From assembly GCF_036248275.1 (NCBI RefSeq), contig NZ_CP109181.1:1674001-1738000 (forward strand): DNA of 64,000 nt, in the 5' to 3' direction. Each line of letters begins with the position of its first letter. Within the stretch, counting starts at the first letter, position 1. Positions 43,501-50,304 of the stretch are shown here, one piece after another. This DNA comes from Streptomyces sp. NBC_01716. Lineage in GTDB: Bacteria > Actinomycetota > Actinomycetes > Streptomycetales > Streptomycetaceae. The position numbers and the translations under genes are program-made. The notes beneath the pieces are model-generated. The model saw only the letters and a program-made list of their open reading frames with translations, was not told where the DNA came from and ran no database searches.

Positions 43501-44203
43501 CAGCCAGGACGGCACACGTCTCGCAACGCACCGATTCGAGCACGGAATCTGGTGCGGGAACACTGTCGGAGGCCCGATCCTGCGCCTCTTCATAGAGCCG
43601 CTCAGCGTATCCGCCATGGCCTTCACCTCCGACAATGCCCAGCTCCGCACCGCGCACTGGATACCGGACCAGGACCCGTGCGAGGTCCGCACCTGGGAGG
43701 TGGCCACCGGACGCCTGCTGAACACGGTGACAGCGGGCCGTCCTGGGGCGAGGGCCCTGGCGCTGTCACCCGACGCGAAAGTGCTAGCCGTCGCGTCGCA
43801 TGGTGGTGTGACGCTGTACGAGGCCGTGACCGGGGAGCCGCTGCGCCCACTGGACGGCTGTGACGGCGATGTGCAGCGCGTGGCGTTCAGTGCCACCGGG
43901 AACTTCCTCGCGACCCTGGGTTCGTCCGGTCGCGTCCAGGTGTGGAACCGCGCCGACGGCTCACTGCGCGGGACTGTAGAGGCGACCGCCAGCCGCGAAT
44001 TGAAGCTGGCCCTCAGCGCCGACGGCGACCTGATCGCCGTGTCAGCCAACAACAACATCCAGGTCCTGGCCACCGAGTCCGGTGCACTGCTCTCCGCGAT
44101 GCGCACAGAGGACCACGTGTTCACGTGTGAGTTCGGCATGGACGGGCGCACGCTGTTCGTTGGCACCGCGTACGGGCTGCACGGATACGACATCCGACGG
44201 TGA
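40568..44203 (+). CDS. Membrane-anchored NB-ARC STAND ATPase with WD40 propellers
   Basis: The product has 1211 residues. Two hydrophobic segments near residues 9-31 and 40-57 anchor the N-terminus. A NB-ARC domain follows: 'VVGRAEVEHVV', Walker A 'GLHGAGGFGKTVLAHL', Walker B 'RMLLVLDDVWD', sensor 'RLVTTRN', and an MHD-like 'LHDVVRDYL'. From about residue 600 there are roughly 14 WD40 blades ('VWGTASGDVYRTL', 'IWDTATGEILRTV', 'IWNVATGELVHTL'), enough for two propellers. This is the Apaf-1-like plan of sensor repeats, an oligomerising ATPase and an N-terminal effector or anchor, and it recalls bacterial NLR-like immune proteins; no effector domain is recognised. Codon use looks less GC-biased than its neighbours. 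ATG 40568 has GGAAG upstream. Confidence 0.85.
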   Translation: MLSRGRVWGLWGALGVCAAALVWLAVAVVRGGWQLGDQVASVLGGSAGILALLLALEGRAPAAAVGQLPGVGLPSVPEWVVGRAEVEHVVAALISPRRWSFWRRRSRSHTGGRRTVGITTGLHGAGGFGKTVLAHLVCADPRIRRHFGERVYLVTIGRDVRTPAAIAAKVSEVTRYLTGDTREVGQDPAVAGAHLGALLDQRPRMLLVLDDVWDAKQLAPFLIGGGNSCVRLVTTRNPSVLPPGAVPVTVDRMSRHQALSVVRFGLSGLPDPLAARLVDATGRWALLLRMANQHLAMQTATGADLAGSAEQLLERLERLGPASADNPYLEPDLDDPAQRSAAVRASIEAATELLPPGGGRRFAELGVFAADEVVPLPLVCTLWGATADLDEAGARRLCKHMSDLSLLTLDSGTPGGTLSLHDVVRDYLRAELGDDLVAVNARLLDAVATTEAVPDAPAARDGTSVPAWWTVSGSYLLDHLVEHLVDAGQGVEAAALASDLRWVRTRLHQRGPTASWRDLEAVGTSACRALARDIARTAHLLSPTDPPRALDDVLLSRLQPLPHWNGQVHLLSDDVAITNRWTPPDLPHQGLRRLLVLDRGAAMEDVVIGPEGTWLATSDRYGIHVWGTASGDVYRTLPDSSGGLPMSLSSDGTRLASSGYRYVRIWDTATGEILRTVRTPEFFGRAFGRGVILSPDGHRMVVQGRRGRFLILDVDTGRRLQTLDLVAERTTDSESLFPPPRGTMLSSLRGSREYRVEDLAFSPDGNTLAVAVAVGFGTGGEVQIWDTATGKRRRILRFDDRFGSRVSAVAIGPSGAWLAAGSLLGVGIWNVATGELVHTLNGPVHVQRIVISSDSAWLAVLEGTRVSVWDTETGGLRGELSGNNSMRAIAAAPDGTWLASAGRDGVRIWDVPGTGRDRISAPLNRQAGVWTIAVGPDGTWLATSESRDTGVVIRDTSTGNQLRILSGYPSDGIPQIVLSQDGTRLATHRFEHGIWCGNTVGGPILRLFIEPLSVSAMAFTSDNAQLRTAHWIPDQDPCEVRTWEVATGRLLNTVTAGRPGARALALSPDAKVLAVASHGGVTLYEAVTGEPLRPLDGCDGDVQRVAFSATGNFLATLGSSGRVQVWNRADGSLRGTVEATASRELKLALSADGDLIAVSANNNIQVLATESGALLSAMRTEDHVFTCEFGMDGRTLFVGTAYGLHGYDIRR

Positions 44204-44214
44204 GAGACACAGAA

Positions 44215-44415
44215 TCCCGGCACCGTCTGCGGCGGCGACGATCTCGGTCAGGTCGCGGCGGAGCAGCGGTTCGCCGCCGGAGAGACGGCTCTGTACGACT
44301 CCGAGGCCGGCAGCCTGGCGGACCACGTCGGCCCGCTGATCGGCCGTCAGTTCACTCGCTCTGCCCACGAGTTCGACGGAGTGGGAGCAGTACGAGCAGT
44401 GCGGCGGTGATTCAG
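44215..44415 (-). pseudogene. Fragment of a PqqE-like radical SAM gene
   Basis: On the minus strand about 67 residues match the N-terminal radical SAM region of PqqE-type peptide cyclases: 'HCSYCSHSVELVGRASEL' followed by 'LGVVQSRLSGGEPLLRRDL'. The first Cys of the CxxxCxxC cluster is Ser (ESPPHC), and the frame leaves family sequence after 'AADGAGI'. The remainder of the gene is absent: on one side lies the NB-ARC gene, on the other the GNAT gene. It is a truncated, inactive relic. Confidence 0.6.
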
Positions 44416-44999
44416 GATTGGCTTCTCGGTGACACACGGTGCGGACCGCATCCCGTCCGACCGCATCCGGTGGTCCCGGCGTGGCCGACCCCGATGACCA
44501 GTTCCGGGCGGTCCCACATCACCGCGGGCGGGTTCGCCGCGACCGTACCGACGCGTTCGGCGCCCACGCGCCGGTAGAAGCCCTCGGCGGGCGGGTGCGA
44601 CACCACGCGTACGGCGGTGACACCGGCGGCGCGCGCCTCCTCCTTCATGTGCTCGACCAGCTGCCGCCCGACACCGAGGCCCTGGGCGGCGTCGGCGACG
44701 AACATCAGGTCCAGCTCGGGCGGGACGAGCAGCAGCGCGTAGAAGCCGAGCAGGCGGTCGTCGGGACCGGCGGCGAGGAAGACCCGATGCGCCTCGATGT
44801 AGTCGGGTCCGACGCGGTAGCCGGCGATCATGGGCGCGTACGGCCCCTCGTAGGCGCGGGACGCCCGGATGAGCCGGGTCAGCCGCTTGGCGTCGCGCGC
44901 GGTGGCCCGGCGGACGGTGGCGGCGGGGGCTGAACGGTCCGCCCCCCGGCCCTGGGACCGGGCCGCCGCCGGACCGGTCGCGGTAATGCGCGAGATCAT
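44412..44999 (-). CDS. GNAT-family N-acetyltransferase
   Basis: The product has 195 residues. The acetyl-CoA motif is '[20 protein letters not shown]', with the later '[19 protein letters not shown]'. Substrate unknown. ATG 44999 begins an N-terminal 25 residues unlike the family, so the start could be later. The last 25 residues (after 'ELVIGVGHA') are Gly/Cys/Arg-rich and atypical, perhaps altered by the rearrangement that truncated the adjacent pqqE-like gene. Confidence 0.78.
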   Translation of the reverse strand: MISRITATGPAAARSQGRGADRSAPAATVRRATARDAKRLTRLIRASRAYEGPYAPMIAGYRVGPDYIEAHRVFLAAGPDDRLLGFYALLLVPPELDLMFVADAAQGLGVGRQLVEHMKEEARAAGVTAVRVVSHPPAEGFYRRVGAERVGTVAANPPAVMWDRPELVIGVGHAGTTGCGRTGCGPHRVSPRSQS

Positions 45000-45046
45000 G
45001 GCCGGAGTATTACGCACGGGCGAGACGGCCCGGACGGCGGGCCTCC

Positions 45047-45074
45047 GCCCGGCAAGATCCACACGACAGACCCC
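45047..45074. repeat. Solo end of MITE-like repeat
   Basis: GCCCGGCAAGATCCACACGA then CAGACCC matches the end of element B (GCCCGGCAAGATCCAAACGA then CAGGCCC) at 25 of 27 positions. It is a short remnant 60 bases upstream of a VOC gene. The rest of the element is not seen. Confidence 0.6.
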
Positions 45075-45133
45075 GGCCCCGCTTGTACGGTCGGGAAGAG
45101 TGCCAGGACCCGGCCGCACGAGAGGAAGCAGCC

Positions 45134-45511
45134 ATGCTCGGCAGAAGCAAGGCGTTCAGCGGTTTCGCCGTGGACGACATCCCGCGGGCCCGCGTCTTCT
45201 ACGAGGAGACCCTGGGCCTGAACGTCACGGAGGCGAACGGCATGCTGCAGCTGCGCCTCGGGGGCGGGGCAGAGGTGCTCGTCTACCCGAAGCCGGACCA
45301 TGTCCCCGCCACGTACACGATCCTCAACTTCCCGGTCGAGGACATCGAGCAGGCCGTGGACGAGCTGGTCCGGCGGGGCGTGAGCTTCGAGCGCTACCCC
45401 GGTATGGAGGCCGACGACCGGGGCATCTTCCGGGGCGGCGGCCCGTACATCGCGTGGTTCACCGACCCGGCGGGCAACACGCTCTCCGTCCTCCAGGACC
45501 GCCCGGAGTGA
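45134..45511 (+). CDS. VOC-superfamily (glyoxalase-like) protein
   Basis: The product has 125 residues. '[20 protein letters not shown]' and '[17 protein letters not shown]' mark a single VOC domain. Its function is unknown; this subgroup is small and soluble. ATG 45134 has AGGAAG 5-6 bases upstream. Confidence 0.85.
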   Translation: MLGRSKAFSGFAVDDIPRARVFYEETLGLNVTEANGMLQLRLGGGAEVLVYPKPDHVPATYTILNFPVEDIEQAVDELVRRGVSFERYPGMEADDRGIFRGGGPYIAWFTDPAGNTLSVLQDRPE

Positions 45512-45598
45512 TCCGGCGGGGACGGCCTTGACCTCAAGCCTGGTTCAACTTCTACGTTCGTGGTCATCGGCAGACAGCCGGACGAGGAGGCAATCCCC

Positions 45599-46063
45599 AT
45601 GACCACGAACACCGTTCCCGAGCACTACCGCCACTCCGTGATCGCCCATGTGATGGTCGACGGCGCCCACGCGGCGATCGACTTCTACAGCAGGGCTTTC
45701 GGCGCCGAGGAGCTGTTCCGTATCGACGGTCCTGAGGGACGCGTCGTGCATGCCGAGGTCGGCATCGAGGGATCGGTCTTCATGCTGGGCGACGCGGAGG
45801 GGCCGCTCTTCGGCGCGCCGACCGCGCTCGGCGGCGCCACCGTGGGGCTGCATGTCTTCGTCGCCGATGTCGACGCGCTGACGCGACGGGCCGTCGCGGC
45901 CGGGGCGGAACTGCTCCAGCCACCGGCCGACCAGTTCCACGGCGACCGCACCGCGATGCTGCGGGACCCCTTCGGACATGTCTGGGTCTTCCTCACGCAC
46001 CTGGAGGACCTGACACCGGAGGAGATCACCCGCCGGGCGAGCGGACTCTTCACCGAGGAGTGA
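45599..46063 (+). CDS. VOC-superfamily (PhnB-like) protein
   Basis: The product has 154 residues. The sequence 'DGAHAAIDFYSRAFGAEELF' and 'PFGHVWVFLTHLEDLTPEEI' is typical of the PhnB/DUF1428-like VOC branch. Function unknown. It lies 87 bases after another VOC gene and may share its transcript. ATG 45599 has GAGGAGG upstream. A stem-loop follows. Confidence 0.87.
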   Translation: MTTNTVPEHYRHSVIAHVMVDGAHAAIDFYSRAFGAEELFRIDGPEGRVVHAEVGIEGSVFMLGDAEGPLFGAPTALGGATVGLHVFVADVDALTRRAVAAGAELLQPPADQFHGDRTAMLRDPFGHVWVFLTHLEDLTPEEITRRASGLFTEE

Positions 46064-46079
46064 TCTGCCGGGCACCTTC

Positions 46080-46104
46080 GGGGCCGGGTCCGTGGCCCGG
46101 CCCC
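46080..46104 (+). terminator. Terminator after VOC gene
   Basis: GGGGCCGGG and CCCGGCCCC form a perfect 9-bp stem with a TCCGTGG loop, 16 bases after the VOC stop. Confidence 0.7.
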
Positions 46105-46110
46105 AGGACA

Positions 46111-46290
46111 GTGAGCGCCGAGCACCACCGTCGCCACGTAGATGTCGGTGTCGGTGTCCGACAGTTCGGTCAAGCGCGGCTGGAAGACGACGGTGAGCAG
46201 GAACCCGAACAGGATCCGCACGCCGGTCCGCGCCACACGTAGCTCCTGGTGCAGCTCCGCCCAGCACATGGAGGCCCGCTCCGCAAGAGC
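46111..46290 (-). pseudogene. Truncated DUF6328 membrane protein gene
   Basis: The minus strand encodes 'LHQELRVARTGVRILFGFLL' and 'DIYVATVVLGAH', which match the N-terminal membrane part of DUF6328 proteins (usually near 150 residues with several TM segments). Similarity stops at 'GAH' next to the terminator of the VOC gene, and about two thirds of the protein is missing. It is a relic beside other decayed genes. Confidence 0.5.
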
Positions 46291-46864
46291 TGAGGGCTGG
46301 CCGAATGCGGACGGACATGATGACGCCAACTCCCCTCCATACGAACGTATTCGGCCATCGAGCGGCTGCGCGGATACCGCTCGTACGCCCCATATCGCCG
46401 CACCGGCAACAGCGGCGGCACCCGGCCCGGCGGCCCTGCCCACGCCGTGGGCAGGGCAGTTCACGCGCTCGTACGACATGCTGAACCGCCGCGCAAACCG
46501 TGTGTGTTCGTGACGTGACCCGTCGCAGCCGTCCCGGTGCACAGGCTCAAACCCGTTGTCTCGCAGGCACTTTCGGCCTGCGCCACACACCGCGTCGCCG
46601 TGCCCCGCCGCTTTGCAGCAAAGCACTTCACGGGTGGGCGGGAAGCCGTTTCGAAGGCCCGGCGGAGGGGGCGGGGGCGAGGTCGCGTGGTGCGGACGGC
46701 CGGGGTCCGGAAGTCGGCCTTGTGTACGAAGCTTGCCCCGTCAACGATTCCATCCGTGCGGATCGAACAGGTCCGCGGTCGGCAACGGCCGGCCACGGAC
46801 CGGCGCACGAACAACGGCCCACACCCCACGGGGCCGTGCTTTCCCCCCACCGATGGAGGATTTC
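46291..46864. other. Gene-poor upstream region of streptogrisin gene
   Basis: This 574-base stretch before the protease gene contains only chance open frames. It has some lower-GC patches (46330-46370 and 46490-46560) and probably holds the protease promoter. No clear -35/-10 pair could be chosen. Confidence 0.35.
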
Positions 46865-47758
46865 GTGACCTTCAAGCGCTTCTCCCCCCTCAACGGCGTG
46901 TCCAGACGCGCTCGCCTTCTCGCCGTGACGTCCGGTCTGGTGACCGCCGTCGCGCTCGCGGCTCCGTCCGCGGTCGCCGCGCCGGCCCCCGAGGCCAAGG
47001 TGACGGCCGCCGTGCTCGCCGACGCCAGTTCGGCCGTCCTCGGCGCGGACGTGGCCGGTACCGCCTGGTACACCGACCAGGCCAGCGGCAAGATCGTCGT
47101 GACCGCCGACACCTCCGTCTCGGCCGCCGAGCTGGCCGAGGTCAAGTCGGCCCTCGCGGACACCGACGCCGGTGTGACGATCAAGCGCACGCCCGGCACC
47201 TTCAGCAAGCTGATCGCCGGCGGCGAGGCCATCACCACCGGTGGCGCCCGCTGCTCGCTCGGCTTCAACGTGACCAACGGCAGCACGAACTACGCGCTGA
47301 CCGCCGGTCACTGCACCAACATCGGCAGCAGCTGGTCCATCGGCACGACCGCCGGTTCCAGCTTCCCGGGCAACGACTACGGGATCATCCAGCACTCGAA
47401 CCCGAGTGCGGCCGACGGCAGGGTCTACCTGTACAACGGCAGCTACCAGGAGATCAACGGCGCGGCCGACCCCTCCGTCGGTCAGTCCGTCACCCGGAGC
47501 GGCAGCACGACCGGTGTGCACAGCGGCACGGTCACTGGCCTCAACGCGACCGTGAACTACGGCGCCGACGGCATCGTCTCCGGCCTCATCCAGACCAACG
47601 TCTGCGCCGAGCCCGGCGACAGCGGCGGCGCGCTCTTCTCCGGCACCACGGCGCACGGCCTGACCTCCGGCGGCAGCGGCAACTGCTCCTCCGGCGGCAC
47701 CACGTTCTTCCAGCCCGTCACCGAGGCGCTCAGCGTCTACGGTGTGTCGATCATCTGA
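46865..47758 (+). CDS. sprA: Streptogrisin A-like secreted serine protease (S1E)
   Basis: The product has 297 residues, the size of S. griseus protease A precursor. A signal peptide (1-39), propeptide (to residue 116) and mature enzyme starting '[20 protein letters not shown]' are visible. The catalytic triad is His in 'LTAGHCTN', Asp in '[10 protein letters not shown]' and Ser in '[10 protein letters not shown]'; Cys pairs are conserved. The mature sequence is strongly SGPA-like, including '[14 protein letters not shown]'. It is an extracellular broad-specificity protease, self-processed from the proform. GTG 46865 has GGAGGA 4 bases upstream. A terminator follows. Confidence 0.94.
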   Translation: MTFKRFSPLNGVSRRARLLAVTSGLVTAVALAAPSAVAAPAPEAKVTAAVLADASSAVLGADVAGTAWYTDQASGKIVVTADTSVSAAELAEVKSALADTDAGVTIKRTPGTFSKLIAGGEAITTGGARCSLGFNVTNGSTNYALTAGHCTNIGSSWSIGTTAGSSFPGNDYGIIQHSNPSAADGRVYLYNGSYQEINGAADPSVGQSVTRSGSTTGVHSGTVTGLNATVNYGADGIVSGLIQTNVCAEPGDSGGALFSGTTAHGLTSGGSGNCSSGGTTFFQPVTEALSVYGVSII

Positions 47759-47852
47759 GGCCTCCGGGCCTCTGAACTCCCCGAGGCGTCCCGGTACTTC
47801 GAGGGTGACGATCCTCTGAGTCCCTGAAGGACGCAGGGACGACCCTGTCCCC

Positions 47853-47881
47853 GGCGGGCCGCGCACCAGGCGCGGCCCGCC
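47853..47881 (+). terminator. Terminator of streptogrisin gene
   Basis: GGCGGGCCGCGC (47853-47864) is a perfect 12-bp complement of GCGCGGCCCGCC (47870-47881), with loop ACCAG. It lies 94 bases past the protease stop. Confidence 0.75.
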
Positions 47882-47976
47882 GTCGTACGTCCGCGCCCGG
47901 GGCGTGTCCGGGGCGCGCCCGGAGCGTGTCCGATTCGTTCAAGACCGGCCGGCCGCTCCCGGCCTACGTTCGACCC

Positions 47977-48369
47977 ATGACTCCACGATTTGATCTGATC
48001 GGCATCGTCGTCTCCGACATGGCGGCCTCTCTCGACTTCTACCGCAGGCTCGGTCTGGACATCCCCGCCGACGCGGACTCCGCTCCCCATGTGGAGGCCG
48101 CCCTGCCCGGCGGAACACGTATCGCGTGGGACACCGAGGAGGTCATACGCTCCTTCGACCCCGGCTGGACCCCGCCGTCGAGCGGCGACCGGGTGGGCCT
48201 CTGCTTCCTCTGCGACAGTCCCGCCGAGGTCGACTCCGTCTACGACGCGCTGGTCGGCGCCGGGTACCGGGGCCACCTCAAGCCGTGGGACGCGACCTGG
48301 GGCCAGCGTTACGCGGTGGTGCTCGACCCGGACGGCTGCGGCGTCTCGCTCTTCGCCAACGCCTCGTAG
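47977..48369 (+). CDS. VOC-superfamily (glyoxalase-like) protein
   Basis: The product has 130 residues. '[20 protein letters not shown]' at the N-terminus and '[20 protein letters not shown]' at the C-terminus define a VOC domain. Function unknown. The 3' end overlaps the convergent AraC regulator gene by 61 bases, so expression of one could affect the other. Confidence 0.85.
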   Translation: MTPRFDLIGIVVSDMAASLDFYRRLGLDIPADADSAPHVEAALPGGTRIAWDTEEVIRSFDPGWTPPSSGDRVGLCFLCDSPAEVDSVYDALVGAGYRGHLKPWDATWGQRYAVVLDPDGCGVSLFANAS

Positions 48370-49061
48370 GCACCGAGCGTGAGACCGGCCAGATCGCGCG
48401 TCTCCCTGGCGAGATGCGCCTGGTCGGCGCAGCCCGCGGCGACGGCGGCCTCCGCGTACGGCACCGAGGCCCGTACGAGCGCGAGCGCGCGCTGGAGCCG
48501 CAGGACGCGGGCCAGGATCTTGGGGCCGTAACCGAAGGCGTCCAGGGAGCGGCGGTGCAGCCGGCGGGTGCCGAGACCGGCCATGTCGGCGACGGAGGCG
48601 ACCGTGTGCCCCGCGTCGAGCCCGGCGACGACGGCCCTCAGCAGCGGATCGGGCGGCCCGGCGAGCGCCATCCGGCGAAGCGCCACGGATTCGAGCGCGG
48701 CGGCGGGGTCGGCGGCGGTGCCGATGCGCTCGGCGATCTCGCGTGCCTCGGCGCCGGGCCACAGGTCGGCGAGATCCACGCGCCGGTCACGCAGCTCGTA
48801 CGCCGGTACGCCCAGGAGCGCGGGCGCGATGCCGGGCGCGAAGCGGACCCCTACGCACACTCCGCCGCCGGTCGCGTCGGCGGGCAGATCCGGCTGGTAG
48901 GCGTGGGTGTCGGGTCCGGCGACCCCCAGCCGGCCGCCGATCCAGAGCAGATCCATACAGCCGTCGGGCAGGACCGGGTAGACGGGGCCACCGCCCGGTA
49001 CCCGCGCTGTCCGCGTCCACACGACGACACCGTCGGCGCGCGACGCCCGTTCCCTGTACAC
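48309..49061 (-). CDS. AraC-family regulator (DUF6597-like N-domain)
   Basis: The product has 250 residues. The N-domain '[20 protein letters not shown]' resembles the DUF6597 segment; the C-terminal helix-turn-helix is '[20 protein letters not shown]' with a second '[20 protein letters not shown]'. Such regulators often sit beside VOC genes; it overlaps one convergently. Confidence 0.85.
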   Translation of the reverse strand: MYRERASRADGVVVWTRTARVPGGGPVYPVLPDGCMDLLWIGGRLGVAGPDTHAYQPDLPADATGGGVCVGVRFAPGIAPALLGVPAYELRDRRVDLADLWPGAEAREIAERIGTAADPAAALESVALRRMALAGPPDPLLRAVVAGLDAGHTVASVADMAGLGTRRLHRRSLDAFGYGPKILARVLRLQRALALVRASVPYAEAAVAAGCADQAHLARETRDLAGLTLGAYEALAKSETPQPSGSSTTA

Positions 49062-49073
49062 ACTTCCAGGCTA

Positions 49074-49147
49074 GGGCGTGTCCCCGTGCTCCGGCCTGGT
49101 CCGGCCTGCTCCGGCCTGGTCCGGCCTGATCCGAAAGACAGGGACTA
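49074..49147. repeat. Decayed MITE-like element with internal tandem repeat
   Basis: It starts TAGGGCGTGTCCCCGTG and ends CCGGCCTGATCCGAAAGACA then GGGACTA. The right end matches element B's (GGCCTGATCCAAAAGACAGA then CCCTA). The interior is replaced by a 10-bp tandem repeat. Its terminal CTA (49145-49147) is the TAG stop codon of the BrkB-type gene. Confidence 0.6.
49089..49133. repeat. 10-bp tandem repeat
   Basis: CTCCGGCCTG and GTCCGGCCTG alternate at 49089-49098, 49099-49108, 49109-49118 and 49119-49128, followed by ATCCG. The unit is half of the element's GCCTGATCC motif, so it may have arisen by slippage within a decayed element. Confidence 0.8.
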
Positions 49148-50287
49148 AGGCTTCTGCTCCCGGTCGCGGCCGGCGTGGAAGCGGGACTTCAGGTCGTCCG
49201 GTGGCAGGAAGCGGGACCATCGCTCCGGGAATTCCGACGGCATGTCCGGGTCGGGGCCGTACTCGCTCTCGTCCGTCTCCCCCGACAGCGCCTCCACACG
49301 CGCCACCAGCTCCGCCGCCTGTGCGGCCCGGAGGCGGTCGTTGGCGGCGCGGGCCGCCGCCGTGGCGACGGACGGCCAGACCCGGTCGATGGCGGCGTTG
49401 ACGGCCGCGCCGACGAGGACCGCGAACGCCGAGATGCCGATCCACAGAAGGACCGCGATCGGGGCGGCGAGCGATCCGTAGATCGTGGGGCCCTCGACCG
49501 TACTGGTGAGATAGATCCGCAGCAGGAAGCTGCCGAAGACCCACATGCCGAGGGCCACGAGCGCGCCCGGGACATCCTCTATCCACGGCGACCGCGCGGG
49601 CACGGACACGTGGTAGAGCGTCGTCAGGAACGCGACGGAGAGCAGGATCACCACCGGCCAGTACAGGACGATGGCGACGTCCGTCCCCCACGGGATGATG
49701 TCTACCACCCTGTCCGGCCCCACCACCGCCAGCGGCAGCACGACGGCGCCGATGAGCAGCGCCACGATGTAGAGCAGGAAGGCGAGCAGCCGGGTGGCGA
49801 CGATGCCTCGCCGGCCGTCGAGTCCGTACATCACGGTGATCGTGTCGATGAAGACGTTCACCGCCATGGAGCCCGACCACAGCGCGATCGCGAAACCGAT
49901 GGAGATGAGGTCGGGGCGCCCGCCGTGCGTGACGTCCGACAGCAGGGGTTTGGCGATCTGGTCGACCCCCCGGTCCGAGAGGACCGTGCCGACGGCGGTG
50001 AGGATGTTCTCCTCGATCGAGGCGACGGTGGTGGTGTTGGTCCAGTCGTCTATGTACCCGAGTAGGCCGAGCAGCCCCATCATCAGCGGCGGCAGGGAGA
50101 GCAGCGTGAAGAAGGCCGCCTCCGCCGCGAGACCGAGGATCCTGTACTCGATGCACGAGTTGACCGTGTCTTTCAGCAGCAGCCAGGCCATCTTCCGCTT
50201 CGAGACGTTGCGGTAGAGGGCTCGGACCCGGCGGAGCCGGCGGAGTCGGCCCGATGGCCGCTCGGGTGTTTCGTTTGCTGCCTGCAC
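49145..50287 (-). CDS. YihY/BrkB-family membrane protein
   Basis: The product has 380 residues and six membrane segments in the BrkB region ('ILGLAAEAAFFTLLSLPPLM', 'GSLAAPIAVLLWIGISAFAV'). The family has been linked to transport or membrane integrity, but the role is not settled. The N-terminal 35 residues are basic, and the C-terminal 60 are cytoplasmic and acidic. GTG 50287 overlaps GGAG, so its initiation site is unusual. It diverges from the AidB-like gene only 17 bases away. Its stop codon is the end of a repeat element. Confidence 0.85.
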   Translation of the reverse strand: MQAANETPERPSGRLRRLRRVRALYRNVSKRKMAWLLLKDTVNSCIEYRILGLAAEAAFFTLLSLPPLMMGLLGLLGYIDDWTNTTTVASIEENILTAVGTVLSDRGVDQIAKPLLSDVTHGGRPDLISIGFAIALWSGSMAVNVFIDTITVMYGLDGRRGIVATRLLAFLLYIVALLIGAVVLPLAVVGPDRVVDIIPWGTDVAIVLYWPVVILLSVAFLTTLYHVSVPARSPWIEDVPGALVALGMWVFGSFLLRIYLTSTVEGPTIYGSLAAPIAVLLWIGISAFAVLVGAAVNAAIDRVWPSVATAAARAANDRLRAAQAAELVARVEALSGETDESEYGPDPDMPSEFPERWSRFLPPDDLKSRFHAGRDREQKP

Positions 50288-50304
50288 CTCCTTACCGTAG
50301 CGGC

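Noticed and set aside
45685..46626. A 313-codon minus-strand gene
   Set aside because: Only about 55 codons (46111-46290) resemble a known family; the rest is antisense to a VOC gene.
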